A stretch of DNA of 8,744 nt. It comes from Frankiales bacterium (lineage in GTDB: Bacteria; Actinomycetota; Actinomycetes; Mycobacteriales; SCTD01). The position numbers were made by a program, and so were the translations under genes. A model generated the notes under the pieces. The model was not told the origin of the DNA and did not search any database. It saw nothing but the letters and a program-made list of their open reading frames with translations. Positions 1 to 7,160 of the stretch are shown here, piece by piece. The DNA lies in NCBI GenBank assembly GCA_004299215.1, contig SCTD01000037.1, positions 1 to 8,744 on the forward strand, written 5' to 3'. Positions within the stretch are counted from its first letter, which is position 1. The number at the start of each line of letters is the position of its first letter.

Positions 1-2039
1 CGGTCGGCGATGCGGCGCAGCAGGCCGTCGCGGGTGTCGAGCACGACCTGCGCCAGGCCGCCCGGGGCGATGAGCAGCAGCACCACGCCACCGAGCCCGT
101 TGACGAGCAGCGAGATGGTGGGCGAGGTGACCAGCAGGTTGAGCAGCACGAGCAGGCCGAAGCCGAGCAGCGGCCCGCCGACCGAGCCGAGGCCGCCGAT
201 GACGGTGAAGGTGAAGACCAGCAGGCTCGCCTCGACGGGGAAGGAGTCGGCGCGCACCCCCGACTGCTGGTAGGCGAAGAGCGCACCGGCGAAGGCGGCG
301 AGGAACCCCGACAGCGCGAACGCCGTGAGCCGCGCGCGCAGCACGCTGATGCCGAAGGCCTGCGTCGCCGGCTCGTTGTCCCGGGCCGCGAGCAGCACCC
401 GCGCGGTGCGGCTGCGACGGAGACCCGTCACGGCGAGGACCGTCGCGAGAAGCACCGCCAGCACGAGGAAGTAGAAGACGCGCTGGCTCTCGAGGTCCAG
501 CCCGAGCAGCAGCGGCAGCTCGAGCGAGTCGGGCAGCGCGCGACCGAGCGAGTCGGGGTCGAGCAGCACCGCCGGGACGGCGGCCGCGAAGGCGAGGGTG
601 CTGATCGCCAGGGTGAGCGGTGACAGCCGCAGCGCCGGCAGGCCCACGACGACGGCGACGAGGGCGCCGGCGACGCCGCCGAGGACCAGCGCGAGCAGGA
701 AGGGCAGGCCGCTGGCGGCAGCGGCGTACGCCCCGACGGCCGCGAACGCGAACTGGCCCAGGCTGACCATGCCGGCCCAGCCGGTCAGGATCAGCAGCGA
801 CATGCCGACGACGGCCAGCAGGAACGTCGTGGAGACGGTGCTGATGTCGCTGGGGGACAGCAGGAACGGCAGCCCGACGAGGACGACGGCCAGCACCGCG
901 ACGCTCCAGCGCAGCAGCGACCGGACGCTCGGCAGCTCGCGCAGCGCCTCCGGCACGGGACGGGCCTGCCGGCCGGCGAGGTAGGCGCTGGAGGTGTCGA
1001 CGTCGGTGCGGGTCGCCTCGCGCCGCTGCAGGAGCAGCAGGCCGCTGATGACCAGGAGCAGCGCGCCGTCGAGCAGGTTGGTGCCCCCCGCGGAGTACTC
1101 GACGGCGGAGGTGACGACGCCGAGCACCACGGCCGCGAGGCCGGCCATCGGCAGGCTGACCAGCCGCGCGACGACCACGACGGTCAGCACCCGCACCAGC
1201 GAGGAGCCGCCGGCCGGGTCGTCGCCGTTGCCGGCGGGCGCGGTCATCGCGCCGAGCACCGCGGCGGCGCCGGACAGCGCACCCACGATCATCCAGACGC
1301 GCCCGGTCACCCGGACCACGTCGACGCCGAGGGTCTGCGCCCGCGACGCGCTCTCCGACGACGCGCGGATGGCGGTGCCGGTCGCGCTGCGGCGCAGGTA
1401 GACGGCCAGCGCGGTGAGCCCGGCAACGGCCACCAGCACGAGCAGCAGCTCCGGGACGCCGAAGCGCACGCCGCCGACGTCGACCGTGCCGCCCTCGGCC
1501 GGCGGCACGGCATTGGTCACCCCGCCGAAGGTGCGCTGGTCCGACGTGCTCAGCAGGTTCACCAGCAGCCGCTGAACGCCTGCCAGCAGGGAGATCAGGA
1601 AGATGGAGGCCACGGTCGCGACGAGTCGCGGCGCGCGGTCGAGGCGCCGGATGACGACGACGTACACCAGCCAGCCGAGGCCGACCGCGACACCGAGGCT
1701 GGCGACGAGGGACGCCCAGTACGACGCGCGGGCGAGCCCCTCGCTCGTCGACTCCAGGCACGGCGGGCACACCGCGCGCACGCCGCGGAAGACCGGTTCG
1801 GCGTTGACGAGCAGGGCGAAGAGCGTCGCCGCGACCGCGCCGATCTGCAGCTGCGCGAAGTTCAGGAACCGGTTGCTGCGGAAGACCAGGATGATGCCCG
1901 CGGCGTGCAGCGCGAGGGGCGCCGCGGTCACCACGCCGAGCAGGTAGACGCCGCTGGGCGTGCTGCCCGGGAGCAGGAGCAGCACGGGGAGCGCGAGAGC
2001 GAGGACGACCAGCTCGGGTCGCCGCGTGATCAGAGGCAA
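1..2039 (-). CDS. Fused LivH-LivM-type branched-chain amino acid ABC transporter permease (3' end outside window)
   Basis: Integral membrane permease of a HAAT-family ABC importer, which takes up branched-chain amino acids or similar small solutes from the binding protein encoded just upstream. About 679 residues are visible with no stop before the window edge. The N-terminal half is LivH-like: hydrophobic segments from residue 8 and the family signature FLNFAQLQIGA near residue 60. The C-terminal half is LivM-like: GWAGMVSLGQFAF near 423, ALRLSPLTLAISTLAFA near 470, and GGLGSVGGPLLG near 615. A polar linker (QRREATRTDVDTSSAYLAG) near residue 340 joins them. The last visible residues (LDTRDGLLRRIAD) look close to a natural C-terminus. 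I chose the TTG at 2039 because a GGAG lies six bases upstream; it overlaps the preceding stop by ten bases, implying translational coupling. A CTG at 2033 is the alternative. LivH and LivM are usually separate proteins, so the fusion is notable. Family is secure; substrate is inferred. Confidence 0.9.
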   Translation of the reverse strand, partial: MPLITRRPELVVLALALPVLLLLPGSTPSGVYLLGVVTAAPLALHAAGIILVFRSNRFLNFAQLQIGAVAATLFALLVNAEPVFRGVRAVCPPCLESTSEGLARASYWASLVASLGVAVGLGWLVYVVVIRRLDRAPRLVATVASIFLISLLAGVQRLLVNLLSTSDQRTFGGVTNAVPPAEGGTVDVGGVRFGVPELLLVLVAVAGLTALAVYLRRSATGTAIRASSESASRAQTLGVDVVRVTGRVWMIVGALSGAAAVLGAMTAPAGNGDDPAGGSSLVRVLTVVVVARLVSLPMAGLAAVVLGVVTSAVEYSAGGTNLLDGALLLVISGLLLLQRREATRTDVDTSSAYLAGRQARPVPEALRELPSVRSLLRWSVAVLAVVLVGLPFLLSPSDISTVSTTFLLAVVGMSLLILTGWAGMVSLGQFAFAAVGAYAAAASGLPFLLALVLGGVAGALVAVVVGLPALRLSPLTLAISTLAFAAAVPAVLLDPDSLGRALPDSLELPLLLGLDLESQRVFYFLVLAVLLATVLAVTGLRRSRTARVLLAARDNEPATQAFGISVLRARLTAFALSGFLAAFAGALFAYQQSGVRADSFPVEASLLVFTFTVIGGLGSVGGPLLGFGLLVLLNLLVTSPTISLLVNGLGGVVLLLIAPGGLAQVVLDTRDGLLRRIAD

Positions 2040-3724
2040 GGCCCGCTCCGGAACGCCGGCTCGCCCTGCGGCCACGCGCCCAGCGCGTGGCGGCGACCGC
2101 GGTCGACGTAGCAGATCGCACCCGGGATCGACGGGTCGATCGTCCCGGGTCGCTGCGGGTCGAACCAGAACATGCTCGCGTCGGCCGACATGGTGTGCCG
2201 CGGTCCGGCGTAGCTGACCTCGGTCTGGAAGTACGGCGCCCCGCGTGCGCCCGGGTTGGGGAAGCGGGCGCGCTGGAGGCCTCGGGCGAAGGTCTCCGGG
2301 GTCAGCTCGGGACCGGCGAGCTGGATGCCCGAGGCGAGCAGCAGCAGCTGCATGTAGCGGGAGTGAGCGGCGTAGTACGCCGCCGCGGACGGCTCGTAGC
2401 TCGAGTCGTTCTCCTTGACCGCCCAGTACCAGGGCATGTCCTGCCGCGGCTGCAGCTTGTTGCGGAAGCTGATGCCGATGACGTGCGCGCTCTGGTCCGG
2501 CGGGGCGTTGCCGCCGCCGTAGGTGTTGTCGAGGTCGGTGTTGATGTAGGACGACTGCACCCACTCCGGCTGGTACCCCTGCGCGCTCGCCGCGCGCATG
2601 TAGACGTCGCGCAGGTCGGCCGGCCCGCACAGGCACATCACCGACGTCACGCCGGCGTCCTGCAGCGCGACCATCGTGCTGACGCCGTTGCGCGTCGGCC
2701 CGCCGGTCTGGTCGTCCCGCCGCTCGACCGGCGTGACGCCGCAGCGGGAGAGGCCGTCGCGGAGCCGGGTCAGGTCGGGGGTCGTGCCGTCGGTCGAGCG
2801 CGTCGTGATGACACCGAACTTCCGCTGCGGCGTCGAGGCGATCGCCGTGCCGGCGTGCCGCGGTGGCCGTCCGGCCAGGCTCGCGCAGACGAACTCCGCC
2901 GTCGTCGAGGTGATGGTGTCGATCCCCGCCATGACGTTCCACTGGTACGGCGAGCGCTTGCGGTAGTTCGGCTCCGTCCCTGTGGTGAGGTTGCCGTCGA
3001 CGATCGAGATGACGCCGCGGTCGGCGAGCGCGTCGTAGTAGTGGTGGTCCGCCCCCTGGCAGCCGGCGTACGCCAGCGTCGCGAAGACCTGCAGCTGCTC
3101 GTCGACCTCGACGGCGTCCGCGCGCATCTTGGCGGGGTCGGGCTGGGAGTCGACGCAGCCGCCGGTGCTGAACGGCTGGAGCACCAGCTTCCGGCCGTAG
3201 AGCTCGTACCTGGTGTTGAAGAACTCGGCGATCCGCGAGGGTGGCTGCAGGTCCTCGAGGAACTGCTGCGGCAGCGCGATCGTGATCGCGTCGCCGGTCA
3301 CGCCCTTCGACGTGGCGCCGCCGTTGTCGACCTCGGGGTCGAAGTAGGGGACGCACGGCGGCGACTGCGGGTCCTCGGTCTGCCGCGGCGGGCTGCCGAT
3401 GCACGTCCGCACGCGCGGCACCTCGATCGGCGCGCTCGTCGGGGAGGCGCTCGGCCCGCCGGTCGGGTTCGCCGAGGGCCCGGCCGTCGGGGGCGGCGGG
3501 CTGGGTTCCGCCGTCGCCGCCTGACGGGTCTCGGTCAGCCCCTGCTCGTCGAGCGTCTGCTTGATCTGCGCGACGGCCTGCGGGGCGAACTCGGCGATCG
3601 TGGGCGGCGTCTGCTGGCGGGAGGTCAGGGCGACCGCGCCGACGAGGACGCAGACCGCGACGACCAGGGAGCCGAGGACGAGGGCGGGGGTGCGGGGACG
3701 CGCAGCTGCGGCCCTGCTGCTCAC
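2030..3724 (-). CDS. Membrane-anchored HAAT-type ABC transporter substrate-binding protein
   Basis: Extracytoplasmic solute-binding protein (Peripla_BP_6 / Leu-Ile-Val-binding type fold) that would deliver ligand to the downstream fused permease. It has 564 residues from a GTG preceded by GGAGGG. Residues 14-34 are a hydrophobic helix. No convincing lipobox is present: the only Cys there, C25, has Val at -1, so this is probably an uncleaved anchor or a signal peptide. Residues 38-103 form a linker that becomes strongly Pro/Ser/Thr-rich from about 71. The ligand domain follows, opening with SPPCVPYF and NGGATSKGVTGD, phrasing typical of actinobacterial members. Cysteines are numerous for an exported protein (C108, C124, then GGCVD, YAGCQG, FVCAS, SRCGV, VMCLCG, AICYV and the C-terminal GPCL), suggesting several disulfides. 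The C-terminus overlaps the permease start. The ligand is not predictable; amino acids are the family default. Confidence 0.88.
   Translation of the reverse strand: MSSRAAAARPRTPALVLGSLVVAVCVLVGAVALTSRQQTPPTIAEFAPQAVAQIKQTLDEQGLTETRQAATAEPSPPPPTAGPSANPTGGPSASPTSAPIEVPRVRTCIGSPPRQTEDPQSPPCVPYFDPEVDNGGATSKGVTGDAITIALPQQFLEDLQPPSRIAEFFNTRYELYGRKLVLQPFSTGGCVDSQPDPAKMRADAVEVDEQLQVFATLAYAGCQGADHHYYDALADRGVISIVDGNLTTGTEPNYRKRSPYQWNVMAGIDTITSTTAEFVCASLAGRPPRHAGTAIASTPQRKFGVITTRSTDGTTPDLTRLRDGLSRCGVTPVERRDDQTGGPTRNGVSTMVALQDAGVTSVMCLCGPADLRDVYMRAASAQGYQPEWVQSSYINTDLDNTYGGGNAPPDQSAHVIGISFRNKLQPRQDMPWYWAVKENDSSYEPSAAAYYAAHSRYMQLLLLASGIQLAGPELTPETFARGLQRARFPNPGARGAPYFQTEVSYAGPRHTMSADASMFWFDPQRPGTIDPSIPGAICYVDRGRRHALGAWPQGEPAFRSGPCL
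2046..2049 (-). promoter_or_regulatory. Ribosome binding site deciding a TTG start
   Basis: On the minus strand GGAG sits six bases before the TTG at 2039, inside the last codons of the binding-protein gene. It favours the TTG over the CTG at 2033, and it means the permease is translated from the same mRNA as the binding protein. Confidence 0.6.
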
Positions 3725-3727
3725 GTT

Positions 3728-3733
3728 CCCTCC
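3728..3733 (-). promoter_or_regulatory. Ribosome binding site of the substrate-binding protein gene
   Basis: Minus-strand GGAGGG ends three bases before the GTG at 3724 (four if only GGAGG is counted). This fixes the start there, so the open frame extending further upstream on the minus strand, antisense to the rhamnosidase gene, is not coding. Confidence 0.7.
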
Positions 3734-3769
3734 GCTTCCACCTGTCGGCCTATCATGACATGTTCGACT

Positions 3770-3786
3770 CCTCCCGGTAAGGGAGG
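3770..3786. promoter_or_regulatory. Small inverted repeat in the divergent control region
   Basis: CCTCCC (3770-3775), a five-base GGTAA spacer and GGGAGG (3781-3786) make a perfect six-pair inverted repeat in the 138-base gap between the two divergent genes. It could be an operator half-site pair or a 5'-UTR hairpin for either transcript. A TATCAT at 3751-3756 resembles a plus-strand -10 box, but no clear -35 goes with it. Function is not shown. Confidence 0.3.
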
Positions 3787-3801
3787 TTCCCGCCCCGCCC
3801 G

Positions 3802-3810
3802 AAGGAGGGG
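3802..3810 (+). promoter_or_regulatory. Strong Shine-Dalgarno that serves the leader frame rather than the rhamnosidase start
   Basis: AAGGAGGGG is the best ribosome site in the divergent region. It is five bases (counted from AAGGAGG) before a GTG at 3814, but far from the rhamnosidase ATG at 3863 (over 50 bases) and from the in-frame GTG at 3824 (15 bases). The placement is the main evidence for the short leader frame. Confidence 0.5.
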
Positions 3811-3813
3811 ACC

Positions 3814-3858
3814 GTGCGACATCGTGCCGGTCCGGTGCGCTCGGCGCAGGGCAAGTGA
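3814..3858 (+). CDS. Possible 14-codon leader peptide upstream of rhamnosidase
   Basis: A GTG with a near-ideal Shine-Dalgarno opens a frame encoding MRHRAGPVRSAQGK and ending at TGA 3856-3858, four bases before the rhamnosidase ATG. The arrangement would suit termination-reinitiation coupling, or an attenuator-like leader with Arg-rich content. The rhamnosidase start itself has only a weak AGGG eleven bases upstream, so coupling would explain how it is translated. Alternatively the SD is fortuitous and translation starts at GTG 3824, in the rhamnosidase frame, adding 13 residues that do not resemble the family. The frame is seen directly; its translation is inference. Confidence 0.35.
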   Translation: MRHRAGPVRSAQGK

Positions 3859-3862
3859 CGCG

Positions 3863-6361
3863 ATGGTGACCGTGAGCGGCCTGACCGCCGAGCACCTCGT
3901 CGACCCGCTGGGGCTCGACGTCGCGGTGCCGCGGCTGTCCTGGAGGGTCTTCGGCGCCGACCGGCAGGTCTCCTACCGCGTCCGGGTCATCGGTGACCGG
4001 GAGTGGGACAGCGGCGAGGTCGCGTCCGCGCAGACCCTCGACGTGGAGTACGGCGGGCCGCCGCTGCGACCCGAGGACCGCTGCTCGTGGACGGTCGAGG
4101 TGCGGGACGAGACGGGCGCGTCCGTCGTGAGCGACGTCGCCCGGTTCGAGCGGATGCCGGCGGACTGGGCCCCGAGCACCTGGATCTGCCTGCCGCCCCC
4201 GACCGACGCGCACGACGCGAACCGTCCGGCGGTGCACGTGCGGACCACGGTCGAGCTGCCCGCGCGGGTCGCCGCCGCCCGGCTGCACACGACCGGGGGC
4301 GGTCTGGTCGAGCCGTGGCTGAACGGCGCGCAGGTCTGCGGCGACCGGCTGGCCCCGGGCTGGACCGACTACGCGGCGCGGGTCCGCTGCCGGAGCGTCG
4401 ACGTCACCGGCCGGCTGGTGCTGGGCACGAACTGCATCGGGGCGGTGGTCGCCGACGGCTGGTACGCCGGGCGGATCGGCTGGGACGGCGAGCGTGCCCA
4501 CTACGGCCGGATCCCCGTGGGTCGGCTGCTGCTGGTGGTCCACCTCGTCGACGGGTCGGTGCTGCGGGTCGGCAGCGATCACACCTGGCGCGCGCGGTTC
4601 GGCCCGGTGCGCGCCGGGGACCTGCTCTCCGGCGAGCGGTACGACGCACGTGCCGCCCTCCCCGGCTGGGCGACGGCGGCGTACGACGACACCGGCTGGG
4701 AGCGCGCCTGGCCCGACCCGGGACCGGCCGGGGAGCTGGTCGCCACCCGGTGCGAGCCGGTGCGGGTGCTGCGTGAGGTGCCCGGGAGGGTGCGGCCCGG
4801 CCGGCCGGGGTCCTGGCTCGTCGACCTCGGCGAGGTCGTCGGCGGCTGGCCGCGGATGACCGTGCGCGGCGAGCCCGGGCGGATCGTGCGGCTGCGCTGC
4901 GCCGAGGCGCTGGAGGCGGACGGGTCGCTGCACACGGCGAACCTGCGCGGGGCGCAGTGCACCGACGAGGTGGTCCTGGCCGGCGACGAGCTGACGTGGG
5001 AGGCGTCGACGACCTACCGGGGCTTCCGCTACGTGGAGGTGACGGGCGCGGAGCCGGTCGCCGTCTCCGGGGTGGTCGCTGCGACCGATGCGCGGCAGAC
5101 CGGCGACTTCGCCTGCAGCTCAGTGCTTCTCACCACGATCTGGGAGAACGTGGCGCGCACCGTGCGGGCCAACACGATCGGGTTGCCGACCGACTGCATC
5201 CAGCGCGACGAGCGGCTCGGCTGGCTCGACGACGCCGAGAACGGTTTCGGCGCGATGACCTACCTGCTCGACCTCGGGCAGTTCTGGGCGGCGTGGCTGG
5301 AGGAGGTGCGCGGGGCGCAGTCGGCCGACGGCGCCTTCCCGGACGTCGCGCCGCGCCTGGTGCACGTGGCGGACGGCGCACCCGGCTGGGGCGACGCAGG
5401 CGTGCTGCTGCCGTGGGCGCTGTGGGAGTGGTTCGCCGACCGGCGGGTGCTCGAGGAGTCGGTCGACGCGATGGGCCGCTGGCCGCGCTGGGTGCTCGCC
5501 GCGAACCCGGACCACCGGTGGCGGGAGCGGCGCGGCCACGACTTCGGTGACTGGCTCGCGCCGGGTGAGTCGGCGCCGAAGGACGTGATCGCGCAGGCGT
5601 ACTGGGCGCGCTCGACCGCGGTCGCCTCCGCAGCGGCGCGGGTGGTGGGCCGCCCGGACCGGGAGCTCGAGGAGCTCGCCGCGCGGGTGCGCGAGGCGTT
5701 CGTCGCGGACCACGTCGACGGCACCGGCCGGGTGGCCGGCGGGACGCAGACGGCTCAGCTGCTCGCGCTGGCCTTCGGGCTGCTGCCGGCGGGGCTCGTG
5801 CCCGGTGCGCAGCAGCACCTGGTGGCCTCCGTCGAGGCGCACGGGTTGCGTACGGGGTTCCTCGGCACCCGGCACCTGCTGCCGGCGCTGACCGCCGCGG
5901 GCCGGACCGACCTCGCGTACTCCCTCGCGCTGTCGGAGGACCCGCCGTCGTGGGGGCACATGGTGCGCAGCGGCGCGACGACCGTCTGGGAGCGGTGGGA
6001 CGGGTGGACCGCCGAGGCCGGGTTCGCCAACCCGTACATGAACTCGCTCTGCCACGTCTCGCTCGGCTCGGTCGCGGAGTGGCTGCACGCGACGGTCGGC
6101 GGGCTGGCGCGCGACCCCGTGGTGCCGGGCTGGACGCGCGCGGTGGTCCGGCCCCGGCCGGGCGGTGGCGTGACGTGGGGCCGGACGTCGTACGACAGCC
6201 GGTCCGGCCGGTGGGCCGTCTCGTGGGAAGGCGGGACGCGGCTCGAGGTCGAGGTGCCGGCGGGGTGCTCGGCCACGGTCCACCTGCCTGAAGGGGGCGT
6301 GCAGGTGGTCGGGGCGGGCTCGTGGGCGCTGGACGGCAGGCAGGAGTTGCGGCGCCGATGA
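3863..6361 (+). CDS. Alpha-L-rhamnosidase, glycoside hydrolase family 78
   Basis: Hydrolyses terminal alpha-L-rhamnose from glycosides by inversion. It has 832 residues and no signal peptide, so it probably acts on imported oligosaccharides or glycosides in the cytoplasm. Domain order matches the usual GH78 layout: an N-terminal fibronectin-like module (about 1-95, with EHLVDPLGLDVAVPRLSW); a lectin-like Bac_rhamnosid_N domain (about 120-300, with WLNGAQVCGDRLAPGWTDY and VVADGWYAG); a beta-sandwich (about 300-395, ending TYRGFRYVEVTG); an alpha6/alpha6 catalytic barrel (about 410-740); and a C-terminal beta domain. The acidic motif DCIQRDERLGWLDD supplies D444, E450 (expected general acid) and D457; TTVWERWDG supplies E710 (expected general base), by analogy with characterised Bacillus and Streptomyces enzymes. 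Residue 456 is Asp where Gly is common. The ATG at 3863 matches family N-termini. The next gene lies 38 bases downstream, probably in the same operon. Confidence 0.93.
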   Translation: MVTVSGLTAEHLVDPLGLDVAVPRLSWRVFGADRQVSYRVRVIGDREWDSGEVASAQTLDVEYGGPPLRPEDRCSWTVEVRDETGASVVSDVARFERMPADWAPSTWICLPPPTDAHDANRPAVHVRTTVELPARVAAARLHTTGGGLVEPWLNGAQVCGDRLAPGWTDYAARVRCRSVDVTGRLVLGTNCIGAVVADGWYAGRIGWDGERAHYGRIPVGRLLLVVHLVDGSVLRVGSDHTWRARFGPVRAGDLLSGERYDARAALPGWATAAYDDTGWERAWPDPGPAGELVATRCEPVRVLREVPGRVRPGRPGSWLVDLGEVVGGWPRMTVRGEPGRIVRLRCAEALEADGSLHTANLRGAQCTDEVVLAGDELTWEASTTYRGFRYVEVTGAEPVAVSGVVAATDARQTGDFACSSVLLTTIWENVARTVRANTIGLPTDCIQRDERLGWLDDAENGFGAMTYLLDLGQFWAAWLEEVRGAQSADGAFPDVAPRLVHVADGAPGWGDAGVLLPWALWEWFADRRVLEESVDAMGRWPRWVLAANPDHRWRERRGHDFGDWLAPGESAPKDVIAQAYWARSTAVASAAARVVGRPDRELEELAARVREAFVADHVDGTGRVAGGTQTAQLLALAFGLLPAGLVPGAQQHLVASVEAHGLRTGFLGTRHLLPALTAAGRTDLAYSLALSEDPPSWGHMVRSGATTVWERWDGWTAEAGFANPYMNSLCHVSLGSVAEWLHATVGGLARDPVVPGWTRAVVRPRPGGGVTWGRTSYDSRSGRWAVSWEGGTRLEVEVPAGCSATVHLPEGGVQVVGAGSWALDGRQELRRR

Positions 6362-6389
6362 CGAAACCCGTCTGCGACAGACCCAGCCT

Positions 6390-6395
6390 GGAGGA
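6390..6395 (+). promoter_or_regulatory. Ribosome binding site of the secreted protein gene
   Basis: GGAGGA four bases before ATG 6400 decides between two in-frame starts. The other ATG (6358) overlaps the rhamnosidase stop as ATGA, but would put a 14-residue extension containing several acidic residues in front of the signal peptide. Confidence 0.6.
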
Positions 6396-6399
6396 CCCG

Positions 6400-7128
6400 A
6401 TGCGCACGCCCACCCGCAGCCTGATCGCGCTCGCCCTCGCCGCTGCGGTCGCTGCCGGCGGCTCCGCCGTCGCGGCGCCGGCCAAGCTCGGCCCGAACCT
6501 GGTGAGCAACCCGGGCTTCGAGGAGTCGCAGTTCGAGGCCGTCTCCGCTGCTGTCGCCGCCGCGAACGGCGGCAAGGGACAGCCGATCCTCCCGGTCGAC
6601 TGGGCCATCGAGGGCGCCTCGATCCTGTTCGACCACAGCGACAACGTGTGGAAGGACGGCAAGCGCGGCGCTGCCATCTCGGGAGCGTTCGGCGGCGGTC
6701 GTCAGCTCTGCGACGGCAGCTCGGGCAGCTTCGTCTGCACGCCGAACCCGGCGGCCCCCGCCACGGCGGCGCTGCCGCTGCGGCCGGCGTGGGTCACCGA
6801 CGCCCCGATCGCCGTGACCGCCGGCAAGAAGTACCGCTTCTCGACCTGGATCATCATGCCGAGCCTCAACCCCGACGCGGGCGTCGCCGGCGAGGGCGCC
6901 GAGACGCGGGTCCGCTGGCTCGACGCGAGCGGCTCCGTGCTCTCCACCGCGACCGGCCCGGTGCTGGTGAAGACCGCGCGCCGGCTCATCGGCTGGAAGA
7001 ACGTCGCCGTCGACCTGGTCGCCCCCAAGGGAGCCGTCGGCGCGCAGCTGCTGCTCGGCCACACCGACTACACGACGACGTCGACCCAGGTGGCGTACGA
7101 TGGGGTGTCCTTGGCACAGGTGAAGTAG
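6400..7128 (+). CDS. Secreted beta-sandwich protein with carbohydrate-binding-module-like fold
   Basis: 242-residue exported protein of unproven function. The N-terminus is a clear Sec signal: MRTPTRS followed by a hydrophobic Ala/Leu stretch and an AVA cleavage site, probably after residue 25. The mature protein opens with NLVSNPGFEES (33-43), the usual first strand of CBM4/9/22-type jelly-roll modules. Further family-like phrases are ITVTAGKKY-type strands (here IAVTAGKKYRFSTWI) in the middle, and GWKNVAVDLVAPKGA with VAYDGVSL at the end. C104 and C113 could form a disulfide. No catalytic motif or sortase or lipid anchor is visible, so binding or sequestering glycan at or outside the cell is the simplest role. 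It is a single domain filling the whole mature chain. It probably shares a transcript with the rhamnosidase, which suggests it binds a rhamnose-containing glycan; that link is inferred from position only. Confidence 0.75.
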   Translation: MRTPTRSLIALALAAAVAAGGSAVAAPAKLGPNLVSNPGFEESQFEAVSAAVAAANGGKGQPILPVDWAIEGASILFDHSDNVWKDGKRGAAISGAFGGGRQLCDGSSGSFVCTPNPAAPATAALPLRPAWVTDAPIAVTAGKKYRFSTWIIMPSLNPDAGVAGEGAETRVRWLDASGSVLSTATGPVLVKTARRLIGWKNVAVDLVAPKGAVGAQLLLGHTDYTTTSTQVAYDGVSLAQVK

Positions 7129-7142
7129 CGGCTCGCCTGTCG

Positions 7143-7148
7143 TAGGCT
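7143..7148 (+). promoter_or_regulatory. Candidate -10 box for the tRNA-Lys gene
   Basis: TAGGCT fits the TANNNT pattern of actinobacterial -10 elements and would start transcription about six bases before the tRNA 5' end. A TTGGCA at 7111-7116 lies too far upstream (26 bases) to be a normal -35, and nothing good is seen at 17 bases. Weak prediction. Confidence 0.3.
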
Positions 7149-7160
7149 CCGCTCGTGCTA

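Noticed and set aside
2087..3862. Plus-strand open frame continuous with the rhamnosidase and extending it by almost 600 codons
   Set aside because: It is antisense to the convincing binding-protein gene, is Arg/Gly/Ala/Val-rich without family features, and rhamnosidase homology begins right at 3863.
3725..4933. Minus-strand extension of the binding-protein frame through the rhamnosidase gene
   Set aside because: Low-complexity shadow sequence; the GTG at 3724 has an excellent ribosome site and starts a sensible anchor helix.
6358..6399. Earlier in-frame ATG overlapping the rhamnosidase stop as the secreted protein's start
   Set aside because: It would place an acidic 14-residue stretch before the signal peptide; ATG 6400 has a better ribosome site.
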